Both the position numbers and the translations under genes were made by a program. Under the pieces are notes generated by a model. The model made no database searches. It was not told the DNA's origin and saw nothing but the letters and a program-made list of their open reading frames with translations. A stretch of 64,000 nt of DNA from Euphorbia lathyris (taxonomy: Eukaryota > Streptophyta > Magnoliopsida > Malpighiales > Euphorbiaceae), in contig NC_088916.1 in NCBI RefSeq assembly GCF_963576675.1, forward strand, positions 17,212,501-17,276,500. Reading direction: 5' to 3'. Positions within the stretch are counted from its first letter, which is position 1. Each line of letters opens with the position of its first letter. Of this stretch, positions 1-12,612 are shown piece after piece.

Positions 1-1065
1 TTCTAGTGGTTACACTAAATCTCATTAATAGAATTAAATAGACTTAATGCAAAAACGATTTTAGTGATTACACTAAATTAAATAGAATTAAATGGAATTA
101 ATTTCATTATTAATTTTGTAAAACATAACGTTATAGTGATTACAATTTTAATTGTCATTAATGTAAATTAATTCAGTAACGTTAATTCTTATGTTGGTTT
201 GGTATTTGATAGCGCTCCTAATATTAGTTTATGTAGATGTTTTTGTAGTATAATTTAAAAATTTCAAGATGGTTGAGTTGAATAAGAGACATGTTTCATC
301 ATAAGAAGTTCTAAATTCAAATCCCTTGAACCTCATTTTTTAAAAAGTTTTTAATTATTTATTTGAATTTTTTTTCAAAATAACTTTGTTATTTTTATTA
401 ATAACTTTGTATATCTACTATTTTTTTTCCTTAATCAATTTTTACATTTTGAGACTAAAACAAAATTAATTTTTAAATAAGAAACTTTTAATTAAAAATA
501 AAAAGACAAAAGTTGTATAATTTTTAATAAATTAGTGTTTGATTTATAAAATATTAAACATATCTACTTTTTTTATGCCGACCAATTTTAATTTTTTATT
601 TTTCAATACACCAAAACGACGAAATTTTGGGTGTTGGAAGCTAAAAAAATTTGCTCAACCTGAATGGGATGAAGTTTAAAAATTTCCTCCATCTCCATAA
701 ATTAACTCTGACACCAGCCGCAAGGCTAAGATTAGCCATCATGTATAAAATCCTAAAGGGATTTATTTGAAATCAATTGCTGAGCTGGGATGGCGTCTCT
801 AGGGTTTACGAGCTGGGACCTGTTCCCTAAGATTAATATTCCGCCAAAACTAATTATTTCATTCTATGATTTGGCTTTGCACACCACTAAGATTGTTTAG
901 TGCCATCTTAATATATATAGACACTAGCCACAAAATGAGTAGTATTCTAGGTTGCAGAAGCTGCAGTCTTTTCTTAATATTAAGAAAATTTGCAGAAATT
1001 AAGTTAGTTTCTTTTAGTGAAACATTAAACTTCCACACCTTTCCTAGGCGAGAAAGTAATACAAG
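1..1065. other. AT-rich intergenic DNA
   Basis: This stretch is very AT-rich with many homopolymer A/T runs and holds no credible gene. The only structured item is a possible tRNA-derived box A/box B pair near 268-324. The segment ends at the target site of the Ty3/gypsy element that begins at 1071. Confidence 0.7.
268..340 (+). repeat. Possible tRNA-derived (SINE-like) fragment
   Basis: A box A-like word (tggttgagttg, about 270-280) lies about 44 bp before a box B-like word (attcaaatcc, about 314-323). That is the normal RNA polymerase III internal promoter spacing in a tRNA. A T-rich stretch follows. No complete tRNA cloverleaf or 3' tail is evident, so this is at best an old SINE head. 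The match could be chance in AT-rich DNA. Confidence 0.25.
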
Positions 1066-1070
1066 GTATA

Positions 1071-1569
1071 TGATGCGGACATCCGAACTGGCCACACTGA
1101 TCGCGCGGACTCTAGCGGGTCTTCAAGAATCAAGCTCACAGAGGATGCACCTGGAAGGGCGGATCCCCAAGACATGCGAGCAAGGCGGATCTAGGAGTAC
1201 GCCTGAAGGCGTATCCACATATGAGCATGGGCGGATCGCCAAGATTACTTCCTCAGGAAGTCGACCAATAGACAGTCTGACATTCCGTACCTACGCCGTC
1301 GTACTCCTTGTCTGAGCAGACTATCCATTTTGCCCTTTGTCTTATGCCTTTTTGTAACCCTAATAGGGGTAGCGTCGGTCATTAGGGGATGTATTTATAC
1401 CCTCATTTTGTAAGAATGGAACAACTTTTTATCAATCAAATATCATTTCTCTTTGAGAATTAAGGTTTATACCTTGTTATCGGGATTCACTCCTTCAAGT
1501 TAAGCTTGAGAAGAACATATTTGTTGGTTTACGACTAAAACCTTCATTTCTCGCTTTCAATCCGTATCA
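1071..1569 (+). repeat. 5' LTR of element A
   Basis: This 499-bp LTR is nearly identical to the one at 6176-6674. A likely TATA box (gtatttatacc, about 1390-1400) defines U3/R and would drive the element's transcript. The last base lies two bases before the tRNA primer site. Its tail is recognisably related to a minus-strand LTR remnant near 18917-19150. Confidence 0.95.
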
Positions 1570-1571
1570 GT

Positions 1572-1584
1572 TGGTATCAGAGCC
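1572..1584 (+). other. Primer-binding site, initiator Met tRNA
   Basis: TGGTATCAGAGCC is complementary to the 3' end of plant initiator methionine tRNA and lies two bases after the 5' LTR. It would prime minus-strand cDNA synthesis. Confidence 0.9.
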
Positions 1585-1616
1585 AATCGTTTCCTGACCC
1601 GAAACTTCTTTTGGCA

Positions 1617-4600
1617 ATGGTTCAACCCCGACAACTGCAAGATTCCATGGAAACCAGTGACCGGAGGTATGAGGAGCTAAGGGAGCACCTCGCGGAACAG
1701 ATTCAGGCCAGCCATGAGCGGCAGAGACAGACCGATCAAAAGTTCCTGGAGTTAACCACCTCCCTGGAAAACTTCAAACTGGAGGTTCGGTCCTTGATCC
1801 AGTCCGCAGCAGGAGGATCAACTCAGAGAAAGGAAGGAGCCCTTGAACAACCACGTCCACAAATGGGTCCTAGGGATCCTGAGGTAAGAAGGCCTGACTT
1901 TGTCCTTGTGCATAACGCTGATAGCGATAGTGATGATTTTGAGGATATTGGGGATAATGGTGCCTTTAGAAATATGAGGGGTGTTGGCCCGAATGATAAC
2001 AGACGTGTGGGTATGGCTAGGGCAGAACCAGATCTAGGAAACTTTGACAGGGATGATGCCTTTAAGTTAAAAATAGACTTACCGTCTTTTGGTGGTGAAC
2101 TGGATATAGAGGGGTTCTTAGATTGGTTATCGGAAGTTGAGCGCTTCTTTGAATATGCTGGGATTCCTGATGAGAGGAAAGTAAGGCTGGTGGCGTATCG
2201 CCTGAAGGGTGGCGCATCAGTTTGGTGGGATCAGATGAGGGAAGAAAGAAGAAGAGGGGGCAGAGATCCGATTAGATCTTGGCTACGAATGAAGGCGATG
2301 TTGAAGGAGCGGTTCTTACCGCCGGACTATGAGCAGTATATCTACAGCTCCTACAGAGGATGCTCTCAAGGTGCCCGAAGTGTCCATGAGTATACCTCAG
2401 AATTCTTAAGGCTATCGGCTAGGGCCAACTTGTCTGAAACTGAAAGCCAAAAGACCTCTAGGTACCTAGAAGGGTTGAGATACAACATCCAGGATCGTAT
2501 TGGCACACAGATGGTGGTTCGAGTGCAAGATGCCAGGAATTTGGCCCTGAAGGCTGAATCTCAACTAAGCGGGCGAACCCGGAGATCCGCCGCTACCGAG
2601 TATACGCCTGGCGGAAGGGATAACGTGAAGTCTTATGACAAAGGCAAACAAGTGGCGAGTGCCAGTGGAGTCAGGGTTAATAGTGGGGGAAGAGGATCTG
2701 TTGGAGATACTAGGCCATACAAGGAGGTACCCACACCACCTAAGAGCAACAATCCATATGCGAGGCCCGCGCCTTTTAAATGTTTCAGGTGCAATGAACC
2801 AGGCCATAGATCCAACGAGTGTCCTAGGAGGAAGAGTGCTAACATGGTGGAAAGATGTGAAGAAGACTATGAAGAAGGGGATGAAGTATATTGTGAACCC
2901 TTGGGAGAGGATGATGATGAGGCGGATGAAGGGAGATACGCCATTCATGTGGTTAGACGCTTATTAGTCTCCAGCCGACTAGAGGGCGATCAGAGGCATC
3001 AACTATTCCGGACTCGTTGCCTTGTGAACAAAGGGCGATGCAACGTAATCATTGATAGTGGTAGTCAGGAGAACATTGTGAGTAGCAGCGCCGTTCGAAA
3101 GTTTGGATTGCTGGCGGAGGCACATCCTGACCCCTACAGGGTTGGATGGATCAAGGATGTGGGTGAACTCAGAGTAAGCCAGAGATGTAAGGTACCTATT
3201 AAAATCGGCGAATATAAGGATGAAGTCTGTTGTGACGTGGTCGATATGGATGCCTGCCACCTACTATTGGGCAGACCCTGGCAGTTTGATAATGACGCCA
3301 TCCACGCCGGAAGAAGGAATACTTACAGATTTGTGAAGAATGGGGTGAAGTTTGTCCTTACACCAATGGTGAGAGAGCCAAAGGCCGACGAGAAGTCTAC
3401 CTTGGTAGTCTGTCCTACACACAAATCGTTTGTCAACGAATGTGAAGAAAGCCAAATGGTATACGTGGTAATGGTTAAGGCGAATCACGAATCCGCCCAA
3501 AGGGACGAAAGGGAAATGCCGAGTGAAGTGACCCGCCTACTTGGCGAGTATCAAGATCTGTTCCCGGAAGAGCTACCCAGTGGGTTACCACCTTTGAGGG
3601 ACATCCAACATCATATCGATCTGGTGCCTGGGGCTAGCTTACAAAGCCTCCCACACTATCGAATGAGTCCGAAGGAGAACGACATCATGAGACAGAAAGT
3701 GGAGGAACTCATCGAGATGGGATACGTTAGGGAGAGTATGAGTCCTTGCGCCGTTCCAGCTTTACTTACGCCGAAGAAGGATGGGTCTTGGCGGATGTGT
3801 GTTGATAGTAGGGCCATCAACAAGATCACCATCAAGTACAAATTCCCCATTCCAAAGTTGGATGATATGCTGGACCAGCTTGGCGGATCTAAAGTCTTCT
3901 CCAAGATTGATCTCAGGAGCGGTTATCACCAGATACGTATTCGAGCTGGGGATGAATGGAAGACTGCTTTCAAGACTAGGGATGGATTGTATGAGTGGTT
4001 AGTGATGCCATTTGGGATGACCAATGCCCCTAGTAATTTTATGAGGCTAATGAATCAGGTGCTTCGCCCGGTGATTGGGAAGTTCGTAGTTGTGTATTTT
4101 GATGATATTTTGATTCATAGCCAGACCTTGGCGGATCATGAGAAGCACCTGCAGACAGTATTTGATCTGTTAAGGAAACACCAGCTATTCGCCAACACCA
4201 AGAAGTGTGACTTTGTCATGGAAAGTTTGGTTTTCCTTGGATTCGTGGTTAGTGGCGACGGTGTCCAAGTGGATGGAGAGAAGGTGAGAGCCATCCGAGA
4301 ATGGCCGACTCCGAGGAATGTGGGGGACATCAGGAGTTTTCATGGGCTAGCAACATTTTATCGAAGATTCATTAAGAACTTCAGTTCCATAGTGGCCCCA
4401 TTGACAGAATGTTTGAAGAAAGGAAAGGGGTTCGAGTGGGCGGACGCCCAAGAAGAGAGATTCGCCTTGATCAAGGAAAAACTGAGTACAGCGCCAGTGC
4501 TGGCGTACCCTGATTTTGATAAACTGTTTGAAGTTGAGTGTGATGCCAGTGGAATTGGGATTGGTGGTGTTTTGATGTAAGAGAAAAGGCCCATTGCGTA

Positions 4601-6113
4601 CTTCAGTGAGAAGCTATGTGACGTACGGCAAAAGTGGGCAACGTATGATCAAGAATTTTATGCCATAGTGAGGGCATTGAAAGTATGGGAGCATTACTTA
4701 GTGGGGAAAGAATTCATTCTCTACACTGACCATCAGGCCCTCAAGTATCTAGGAAGTCAGAAGCAACTTCGAAGCTCCATGCATGCCCGATGGTCCGCCT
4801 TCATAGATAAGTTCCCCTATAAGCTTATCCATAAGGCGGGAAAACAAAACGTAGTGGCGGACGCCTTGAGTCGGAGGGTTGCACTAATAAAAACCGTCAA
4901 TCTGGAAACCGACTGCTTCGAACATATCAGAGGAGAGTACCTGGCGGATCCCGATTTCGGTAGCATTTGGGAGAAATGTAAAACCCAGCATGGAGATGGA
5001 GCGTATCACATCACGGATGAGTATCTAATGAGGGGTAACCAACTTTGTTTACCTTGCACTTCCATCTGCGAAAAAGTTATCCGCGATTTGCATGGCGGAT
5101 CCCTGGGGGGACATTTTGGGCGAAACAAGACCTATGAAGCAGTAAGTTCCCGTTATTTCTGGCCCAAGATGAGGAGAGATGTGGCGTACCTAGTAGAACG
5201 ATGCTATATCTGCCAGACCGCCAAGGGACACCCCACTAATGCTGGTTTGCAACTACCACTACCTGTACCAGAAACTATATAGGAGGATCTGTCCATGGAT
5301 TTTGTCCTAGGGTTACCCAGAACTCAGAGGGGCATGGATTCCATCTTTGTGGTTGTTGACCGATTCTCAAAAATGGCACACTTCATACCATGCCGAAAAA
5401 CCAATGATGCATCGGCAACTGCTAAACTGTTCTTCAAGGAGGTCGTCAGACTACATGGCGTACCAAAGAGTATTGTCTCAGATCGTGACACGAAGTTTCT
5501 GAGTCACTTCTGGCGGACCTTGTGGGCTCTTTTTGATACTTCTCTGAAGTTTAGTACCACTGCCCACCCTCAGACAGACGAACAGATAGAAGCGGTCAAT
5601 AGAACTCTGGGAAACTTACTGCGTAGCAAGTGCAAGGATAAGCCCCGGATGTGGGATGTGGTTCTAGCCCAAGCTGAGTTCGCCTACAACGGCTCTGTAC
5701 ATTCGGGAACCGGGAGATCACCATTTGAGGTAGTATACACAAAGACCCCAAACCATGCCCTTGATATAGCATACCTTCCAAAGGGAAATGTGACTACCAA
5801 CCAGCTGGCCCAGGACTATATGCAGATGCACCAAGAGGTAAGGGAGACTCTTGAGGATAGAAATCAGAAGTTAAAGGCTAAGGCGGATGAGCACCGCAGG
5901 GACCTACAGTTTGAAGTTGGAGATGAGGTCATGGTATATTTGGGCAAGGAGAGGCTCGCCAACACCGCAAGCAGCAAACTTCGGCCTAGCAGGTATGGGC
6001 CATATAAAATCACCAAAAAGATCAACGCCAATGCCTATCATATAGCATTGCCAAACTGGTTTGGCAAAGTCTCACCAGCGTTCAACATCCGTGACCTTAG
6101 CCCATGGAAATAG
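1617..6113 (+). pseudogene. gag-pol: Ty3/gypsy gag-pol polyprotein, nonsense-mutated
   Basis: One frame encodes capsid, protease, reverse transcriptase, RNase H and integrase. I start at the ATG at 1617; an upstream TTG is less likely. Visible in order are a retrotransposon gag domain (about residues 150-320), a CCHC knuckle beginning CFRCNEPGH (about 388), and the protease D-S-G (about 478). Then come RT with YFDD (about 826), RNase H DASG, an integrase HHCC finger (about 5080-5220) and the catalytic D, D, E (about 5340-5600). Two in-frame stops interrupt it: TAA at 4578-4580 inside RNase H, probably from CAA, and TAG at 5280-5282 just before the integrase core, probably from TGG. Homologous protein continues in the same frame after each. 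No chromodomain is seen before the TAG at 6111-6113. Confidence 0.93.
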
Positions 6114-6161
6114 GATGGTCCTTTAGAGCTCAACAAAAACGAATCAGTGCCGGACTCTTTT

Positions 6162-6175
6162 AAAGAAGGAGAGAA
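6162..6175 (+). other. Polypurine tract of element A
   Basis: A 14-base purine run (aaagaaggagagaa) abuts the 3' LTR, the expected plus-strand primer. It also lies in what seems to be the continuing pol frame. Confidence 0.85.
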
Positions 6176-6674
6176 TGATGCGGACATCCGAACTGGCCAC
6201 ACTGATAGCGCGGACTCTAGCGGGTCTTCAAGAATCAAGCTCACAGAGGATGCACCTGGAAGGGTGGATCCCCAAGACATGCGAGCAAGGCGGATCTAGG
6301 AGTATGCCTGAAGGCGTATCCACATATGAGCATGGGCGGATCGCCAAGATTACTTCCTCAGGAAGTCGACCAACAGACAGTCTGACATTCCGTACCTGCG
6401 CCGTCGTACTCCTTGTCTGAGCAGACTATCCATTTTGCCCTTTGTCTTATGCCTTTTTGTAACCCTAATAGGGGTAGCGTCGGTCATTAGGGGATGTATT
6501 TATACCCTCATTTTGTAAGAATGGAACAACTTTTTATCAATCAAATATCATTTCTCTTTGAGAATTAAGGTTTATACCTTGTTATCGGGATTCACTCCTT
6601 TAAGTTAAGCTTGAGAAGAACATCTTTGTTGGTTTACGACTAAAACCTTCATTTCTCGCTTTCAATCCGTATCA
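6176..6674 (+). repeat. 3' LTR of element A
   Basis: This 499-bp LTR matches 1071-1569 with about 7 substitutions, mostly transitions. It is followed directly by the duplicated target gtata. Its first 126 bases remain open in the pol frame, ending at TAG 6300-6302. Confidence 0.95.
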
Positions 6675-6679
6675 GTATA

Positions 6680-7790
6680 TCATTAAATCAATAAAAACAC
6701 CAGCAAAATCAGTAGTATTTAGGAAAAATCTGACAAAAAAAAAGACCAACCATCTTATAGGAATTTGGCTAAAAAAGCTAGAAAATCATGGCAAAAAAAC
6801 TGAATTGCTTCCTCTTCAACCGCATAAAAAAGTTATGAACCCCATATGACTAACCTTGTCCAGATTAATATGGGTAGGAGGATTCAAACAGATAACTGTG
6901 TATATGAACTTGTGATTGAGAGTCCAAATATCTTGCTGTAAACCAGAACCAATGGTCAGAGAGGGGCTACAATCTGGTGAATCCGCTCTGATGCTTAAGT
7001 CAATATGTGATTTGGAATGATCGAAGAGTAAGGACTAATTGTAAGTTTGTAGTGTTAACGTACCATTAACTGACCATACCTATCTATTTACAAGTTTATA
7101 GTTGAACCCTTCTCCTTTTAGGAATCCTTGTGACTTTATGACTCCTTCCATTATAAGTCTTGCTTTGAGAGAAGTCCTCAGTGATATGGAGTTCTTAACC
7201 TAGCAGCATGAGTGTTTCCCTACATAGGGGAATTTCCATAATAGTCCTTGGTGTATACGAAGGTCCTTCTTACAACATGTGGCCATTGATCCGAGGACTC
7301 TTGTAATGTCATATGTCTGATTCGTTTTATACAATATCATATGTCCCTCCATCCCCTTTTCTAAACTCTCACAGGGTTCAACATAGGTGGAAGAAGTGAA
7401 GCAGCTACTTTTGTCTTCGATTGTAACTTTTCTCCTTTGACACATGTTGCTCACGTTTTCTCAGAATTTGTTTTTGCATGTTGTCCAGGTGGCTTGTTTA
7501 ATTGGCTTCATTCTTGGCGCTTGTTGGGGATTATGAACCGGTGGCAAGTCTAATAATTTGTAGGTATTTATTATGTCTAATTTTTTGTCGCTTTCCCCTT
7601 TCATCTTCATCTCTTCCCTTATAAAAGGCCATTAAGCTTTTTTGTTCATATCTTACCTCTTTTGCTTTCCAGATTACTTTGGTTCTGTCTGCATCTTCAA
7701 GCTTTTACTTGTTTGATTCTCTTTCGTAAGTGCTATTTTCCTATTCTGTTTTTCTTTTTTGTGCTTCATTTTACCTTATAATGGGTCGTA
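6680..7790. other. Low-complexity flanking DNA, no gene seen
   Basis: I find no supported coding region, LTR or RNA gene here. The far right end (about 7620-7798) was contiguous with 13754 onward before the hAT-like insertion and looks like the edge of a degraded coding remnant. Confidence 0.6.
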
Positions 7791-8036
7791 GGTAAGCTCA
7801 GGACCGGTCCTGACAATTCATGGGCCCTAGGCAAATTAAGGAATAAAGGCCCCTATGAAAAAAATTGTACGTAATAAAATTTTCTAAATATCGTTTTTCA
7901 GATAACAATTTTTTTTCTATTCGAATCACTATTCTACTATTGCTATCGCCATCAATAAATATATCTTTTGAAAATCGCATTTTACGAGTTCACTTTCAAC
8001 ACATGATAAATAGAAAAGTTTTTTATTAGTACCTAG

Positions 8037-8436
8037 TGTTAGAATAAAAGGGACTAGAACTATTATTTGACAAGGACTGGACTGAATTTTGTATGGACTA
8101 ATTATGTAATTTTTGAAAGAAAAACAATATTTGTGGAAGAGACAAGAAACTTTGCACAAGATGTTAAGAAGGCTTAATTTATTAAAATGGCACTCTATTC
8201 TATTCTGTGGCACTCACCATACATAACCAATAACAACATTATATATATGCTCAAAAGTGTGGAACAATTTCCACCATTTTTTCTAATTTCAAACCTTACC
8301 ATACTTCATTATTTAGAACTCTTGTTTTCTTGTTAATTTTTTCAACACCTACCCAAATGCATTTATGGGTCAATGCATATGGGTCCCTTTTTAATTAATT
8401 AATTTATTTATTAAAATTAAGATTAATATTTTAACA
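8037..8436 (-). repeat. 3' LTR of copia element B
   Basis: This 400-bp LTR pairs with 12613-13012. On the minus strand a TATATATAA box falls near 8238-8248. The adjacent polypurine tract (complement of 8437-8450, containing GGGGG) marks this as the 3' LTR of a minus-strand element. Confidence 0.93.
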
Positions 8437-8449
8437 TGCCCCCTTAAAC

Positions 8450-11400
8450 TTAATTTTTCATCACTCCGAGTTGAGCTCTCAAATAACTGAACACATCGTA
8501 CTTTAACGGCTTTGTGAAAATATCTGCAATCTGATCTTGAGTTTTCACATACTTCAGCTTCACCTCCTTATGCTCAATGCACTCTCGAATAAAATGATAC
8601 CTCGTATCAATGTGCTTACTTCGATCATGAAATACTGGATTTTTCGCTAATGCCAGTGCAGACTTGTTATCGATAAAAATCTCCGTTGGATCATTTTGAG
8701 TCATCTGAAATTCTTCTAGCAATTTTCGGAGCAAAATCGCATGACACACACATGAGGTTGCAGCGACATATTCAGCTTCACAGGTTGACAGCGTCACAAT
8801 TGCCTGCTTCTTCGAACTCCACGTAAATGCAGTATCACCCAAAAAAAATACAAAACTAGTTGTACTTTTTCGGTCATTCTTGTCACCGGCCCAATCACTA
8901 TCACAATATCCAACTAATTTGAAATCGTCAGTTTTTGCATAATGTAATCCCAAATTAGTTGTACCTTTCACGTAACGGAGAATTCTTTTGGCTGCGTTCC
9001 AATGTGACACCGTAGGGGCTTCCATGTATCGACTTACTAAGCCGACTGGATAGAGAATATCCGGTCTCGTACATGTCAAGTATTTGAGACTTCCGACCAA
9101 GCTTCAGAATAATGTCGGGTTGACTCTGTCTCCACCTTCATCTTTTGTCAACTTAATTCCACATTCGACTGGCGTGCTCACGGAATTACAGTTTTCCATC
9201 TTGAACTTCTTTAATATCTCTTTTGCAAAACCACTTTGAGAAATAAAAATTCCGTCTTCATTCTGCTTCACTTCAATGCCAAGATAATATGACATTAGAC
9301 CAATGCCAGTCATCTCGAACTCACGAGCCATTGTCTTCTTGAACTCCTCAAACATCTTAGGATTGTTCCCTGTAAAAATGAGATCATCCACATACAAACA
9401 AACAAGTAACATATCTCCATTTTTCACCTTTCCATACAGGGCATATTCATGTGGGCATTTGACAAAAACATTTTCTTGAAAATATTTATCAATGCGACTG
9501 TTCCAGGCTCGTGGTGCTTGCTTAAGACCATAAAGTGCCTTTTTCAATTTTAGCACTTTATTTTCTTGATCTTTCACAACATACCCAGGTGGTTGCTGGA
9601 TATAAATTTCCTCCTCCAAATATCCGTTGAGAAATGCGGATTTCACGTCCATTTGATGGATTCTCCACCCGTGTTGAGCTGCTACAGAAATTACCAGTCT
9701 GATACTCTCCATTCTGGCAATAGGAACAAAAACTTCAGTGTAGTCAATTCCGGGTCGTTGACTGAACCCTTTCGCCACCAATCTTGCTTTATGTCGGACA
9801 ATTTCACCGTTTGCATCTTTCTTTGCTTTGAATACCCATTTAACTCCAATGGGTTTTTGACCGGCTGGAAGTGATGTCAGCTCCCATGTTTTATTTTTCT
9901 CGATCGAATGAATCTCCTCTTCCATGGCTTTTCTCCATTTTTCATCTTTCATTGCTTCTTCTGGATCTGTTGGTTCATCATTAACAAAATGACAATAAAG
10001 ATTTAATTCATCATCGAGATTTCTTGTTACATTATAGAGATATTTAATAGGTATGGATTTTTTTGGCTTTCTGGGCTAATGTTCATCTGAACTGTCTCCA
10101 TCACTCGAGGACGAACTCGAACTGGATGAGCTTGCTGATGTCGAACTGGTTACTGGTGTTATGGCTGCGACTGTGGCTGGTTCTTCCTGATCATTGTCTT
10201 CATCCATGAAAGGATAAAAACTGTAGCTGTTTTCTTTTTCACCGGTCTAGTCCCAAACTGCTTCTTCATCAATGGTGACATCTCTACTGATGATGATCTT
10301 TTGAGTCTGAGGATCAAACATTTTGTACCCTTTGGAATGTTCTGAATAGCCCACAAACAAATATTTCTTGCTTTTATCATCTAGCTTCTTGTGTTCTTCA
10401 TCCGGTACATGGACATGAGCAACACTGCCAAAAACACGCAAATGAGAAATAATGGGTTTTATTCCGCTCCATGCTTCTTGTGGAGTTTGATCCCAAACAC
10501 TGACAGTTGGCGATCTGTTCAATAGGTAGACATCACAGTCTACTGCTTCCGCCCATAACTCCTTCGGTAATTTTTTGCTTTTTAACATGCTCCTCACCAT
10601 GTTGAGCACCGTTCTGTTCATTCTTTCTACTACGCCATTTTGCTGAGGTGATCTGGGAACTGAAAGGAAATGACAGATTCCATGCTTTTCACAAAATTGC
10701 TTGAAAGAGATGGACATGTATTCACCGCCTCTGTCTGATCTGAGTGCTTTAATAAAATGGCCACTTTCCTTCTCCACTTGGACTTTGAATTTTTTAAATG
10801 TCTCAAAAACTTCTGTTTTTTCCTTCAAAAAATACACCCAAGTTTTTCTACTATAATCATCAATGAAAAGTAGAAAATATATATTTTTACCCAGGGACTG
10901 TGGAGTGATCGGTCCACACATGTCTGTGTAAACTAGCTCAAGTGGCGACTTTGCTCTTGACATGGACTCCTTTGGAAAACTGGTTCTGAATTGTTTTCCA
11001 ACAAGACATCCTTGACACAGTTGATGAGGCTGGTCAATATGAGGCAATCCGTTTACCATCTGCTTCTGTCCCAACTGCTTCAGTCCTCCAAAATTGAGAT
11101 GTCCGTACCGTAAATGCCAAAGCCAGGAGGGACTTTGCACATAAGCTTTCAAACATTTGGCCACGTCCGTCTGAATGTTAATTGTGAACATTCTGTTTCT
11201 CGCCATGGGTACTCGTGCAATCAGCTCCTTTTTCTCATTCAACAGGAGTAGTTTCCGGCCCACCATGTGAACTTCATAATTTTTCTCCAGTAACTTTCCC
11301 AAACTCAAAATATTGCTTTTCATGCTAGGAACATAATAAACATTATCAATAAACTGGTGAGCGCTGTTTTTGAGCCGAATAAGAATTGTTCCTTTGCCTG

Positions 11401-12553
11401 TAATAGGAACCTTAGAGGAATCTCCAAATACAACATTACCGCGAACGGATTCATAGAGCTCCACGAACATCTTCTTGTCACCACACATATGGTTACTTGC
11501 CGCATTGTCAAGATACCATATGTTATTTTCACGATTTTCTTCACCTTCGTAGGTAAGTAACACAGTGCCAGTTACTTCCTCATCTTGAATATTATTGGCA
11601 GTCTCTTCTACCTCCTTAGGCGGACTCCAACATTCTACCGGGTAGTGACCATACTTGGACCAATTATAACACTGAATATTGGACTTGTCGCGTCCTTCAT
11701 TTGGCCTCCAGTTTCCTCTTCCTTGACCGCGTCCTCGGCCTCTTCCCCTGCCTCTGGTGAATTGAGTGCTTCTATCATTGTTGTTGTTGCCGTTTTCATT
11801 TCTGCCTTGACTTCTGCCACGTCCTCGTCCTCTACCATTTCCTCCTCGACCTATTCTGCGTCCTCTACCGGACTGACTACTTTTGCCATTTTTAAACACA
11901 GCCTTTGTTGCTAAGACTTGTTCTACGGAATATTCTCTTCGTTTCTCAAACCGCTCCTTGCGTGCTTGTAATGACCCTACAACTTCATCAACGGACATTT
12001 CACTGATGTCTCTGGACTCCTCCATAGCTACCACTACATAATCAAATTTTAGTAGTAGTGATCGCATAATTTTTTCAACAATTCTGGACTCTTCAATTTT
12101 TTCTCCATACTACCGCATCTGATTTACGACAGATTTTACTCGGGATGAGTAATCACTAATGACCTCCGTCTCTTTCATCCTCATCATCTTAAATTCTCCT
12201 CTCAGCATCTACAAACGAACCTTTTTAACTTTCTCCTCCCCTTGAAGAGAAACTCGTAGGATTTCCCACGCTTGTTTGGCGGTGGTAGCTTCGGCTACTT
12301 TCTCGAACATTAATTCATCCTAACCTTGATGGATGAGAGTAAGCGCCTTTTGATCGCTTTTGCGATTTTTCTGCAGAGTATCTTTTTCTGCCTGTGTCAA
12401 CGCTGCCTCGTTGCCTGGAACTACGTAGCCTTTTTCGACAATATCCCAGACATCTTGACATTCGAGTAACGCCTTCATTCGAATACACCAACTTGAATTA
12501 TTGGTTTTGGTGAGCTGAGGGTATTGATAAGGAAGTTTGAGACCGTCTGACAT
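8450..12553 (-). pseudogene. gag-pol: Ty1/copia gag-pol polyprotein, degraded
   Basis: The gag start (MSDGLKLPYQYP) is at 12553. Stops follow near 12320 and between there and 12067. The stretch 12067-10247 holds the rest of gag, an Arg/Gly-rich region, a CCHC knuckle with its second Cys replaced by Trp (CYNWSKYGHY), the protease WYLDNAASNHM, the integrase zinc finger, and the core ending [16 protein letters not shown] at 10247 precedes a Ser-rich linker. RT (9952-9104) has LYVDDLIF. RNase H (9100-8450) has the STCEAEYVAA block and ends beside the polypurine tract. The order PR-IN-RT-RH is Ty1/copia. At least four stops, plus the altered zinc knuckle, make it non-functional. Confidence 0.92.
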
Positions 12554-12596
12554 TTTTTATAGGGTCTGTTTGGCGGAAGACTGACTCTCATAATAT

Positions 12597-12609
12597 GGCT
12601 CTGATACCA
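12597..12609 (-). other. Primer-binding site of element B
   Basis: The complement of this segment reads TGGTATCAGAGCC, matching initiator Met tRNA. It lies three bases inside the 5' LTR (12613-13012), which confirms the minus-strand orientation. Confidence 0.88.
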
Positions 12610-12612
12610 CTT

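Larger units (their letters stand above)
1071..6674 (+). mobile_element. Complete Ty3/gypsy LTR retrotransposon (element A)
   Basis: The element is bounded by two 499-bp LTRs that begin TGATGCGG and end CGTATCA. It is flanked by a perfect 5-bp target duplication, gtata (1066-1070 and 6675-6679). The order is LTR, initiator-Met tRNA primer site, one long gag-pol frame, polypurine tract, LTR. The domain order gag-protease-RT-RNase H-integrase identifies Ty3/gypsy. The two LTRs differ at about 7 of 499 positions by my reading, so insertion was fairly recent. The polyprotein carries nonsense codons, so this copy is not autonomous. The reading frame appears to run on into the 3' LTR, as in some chromovirus lineages such as CRM. 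The clade assignment is inference. Confidence 0.95.

Noticed and set aside
866..1315. 149-codon frame across the left LTR boundary
   Set aside because: It straddles unique AT-rich DNA and the start of the LTR, and only the LTR part recurs at 6175, so it is not a gene.
7200..7454. 84-codon minus-strand frame
   Set aside because: No domain, no promoter or neighbouring gene; compatible with chance.
11585..11914. Ser/Thr-rich plus-strand frame in copia element B
   Set aside because: It is complementary to the Arg/Gly-rich part of gag and arises from its repetitive codons.
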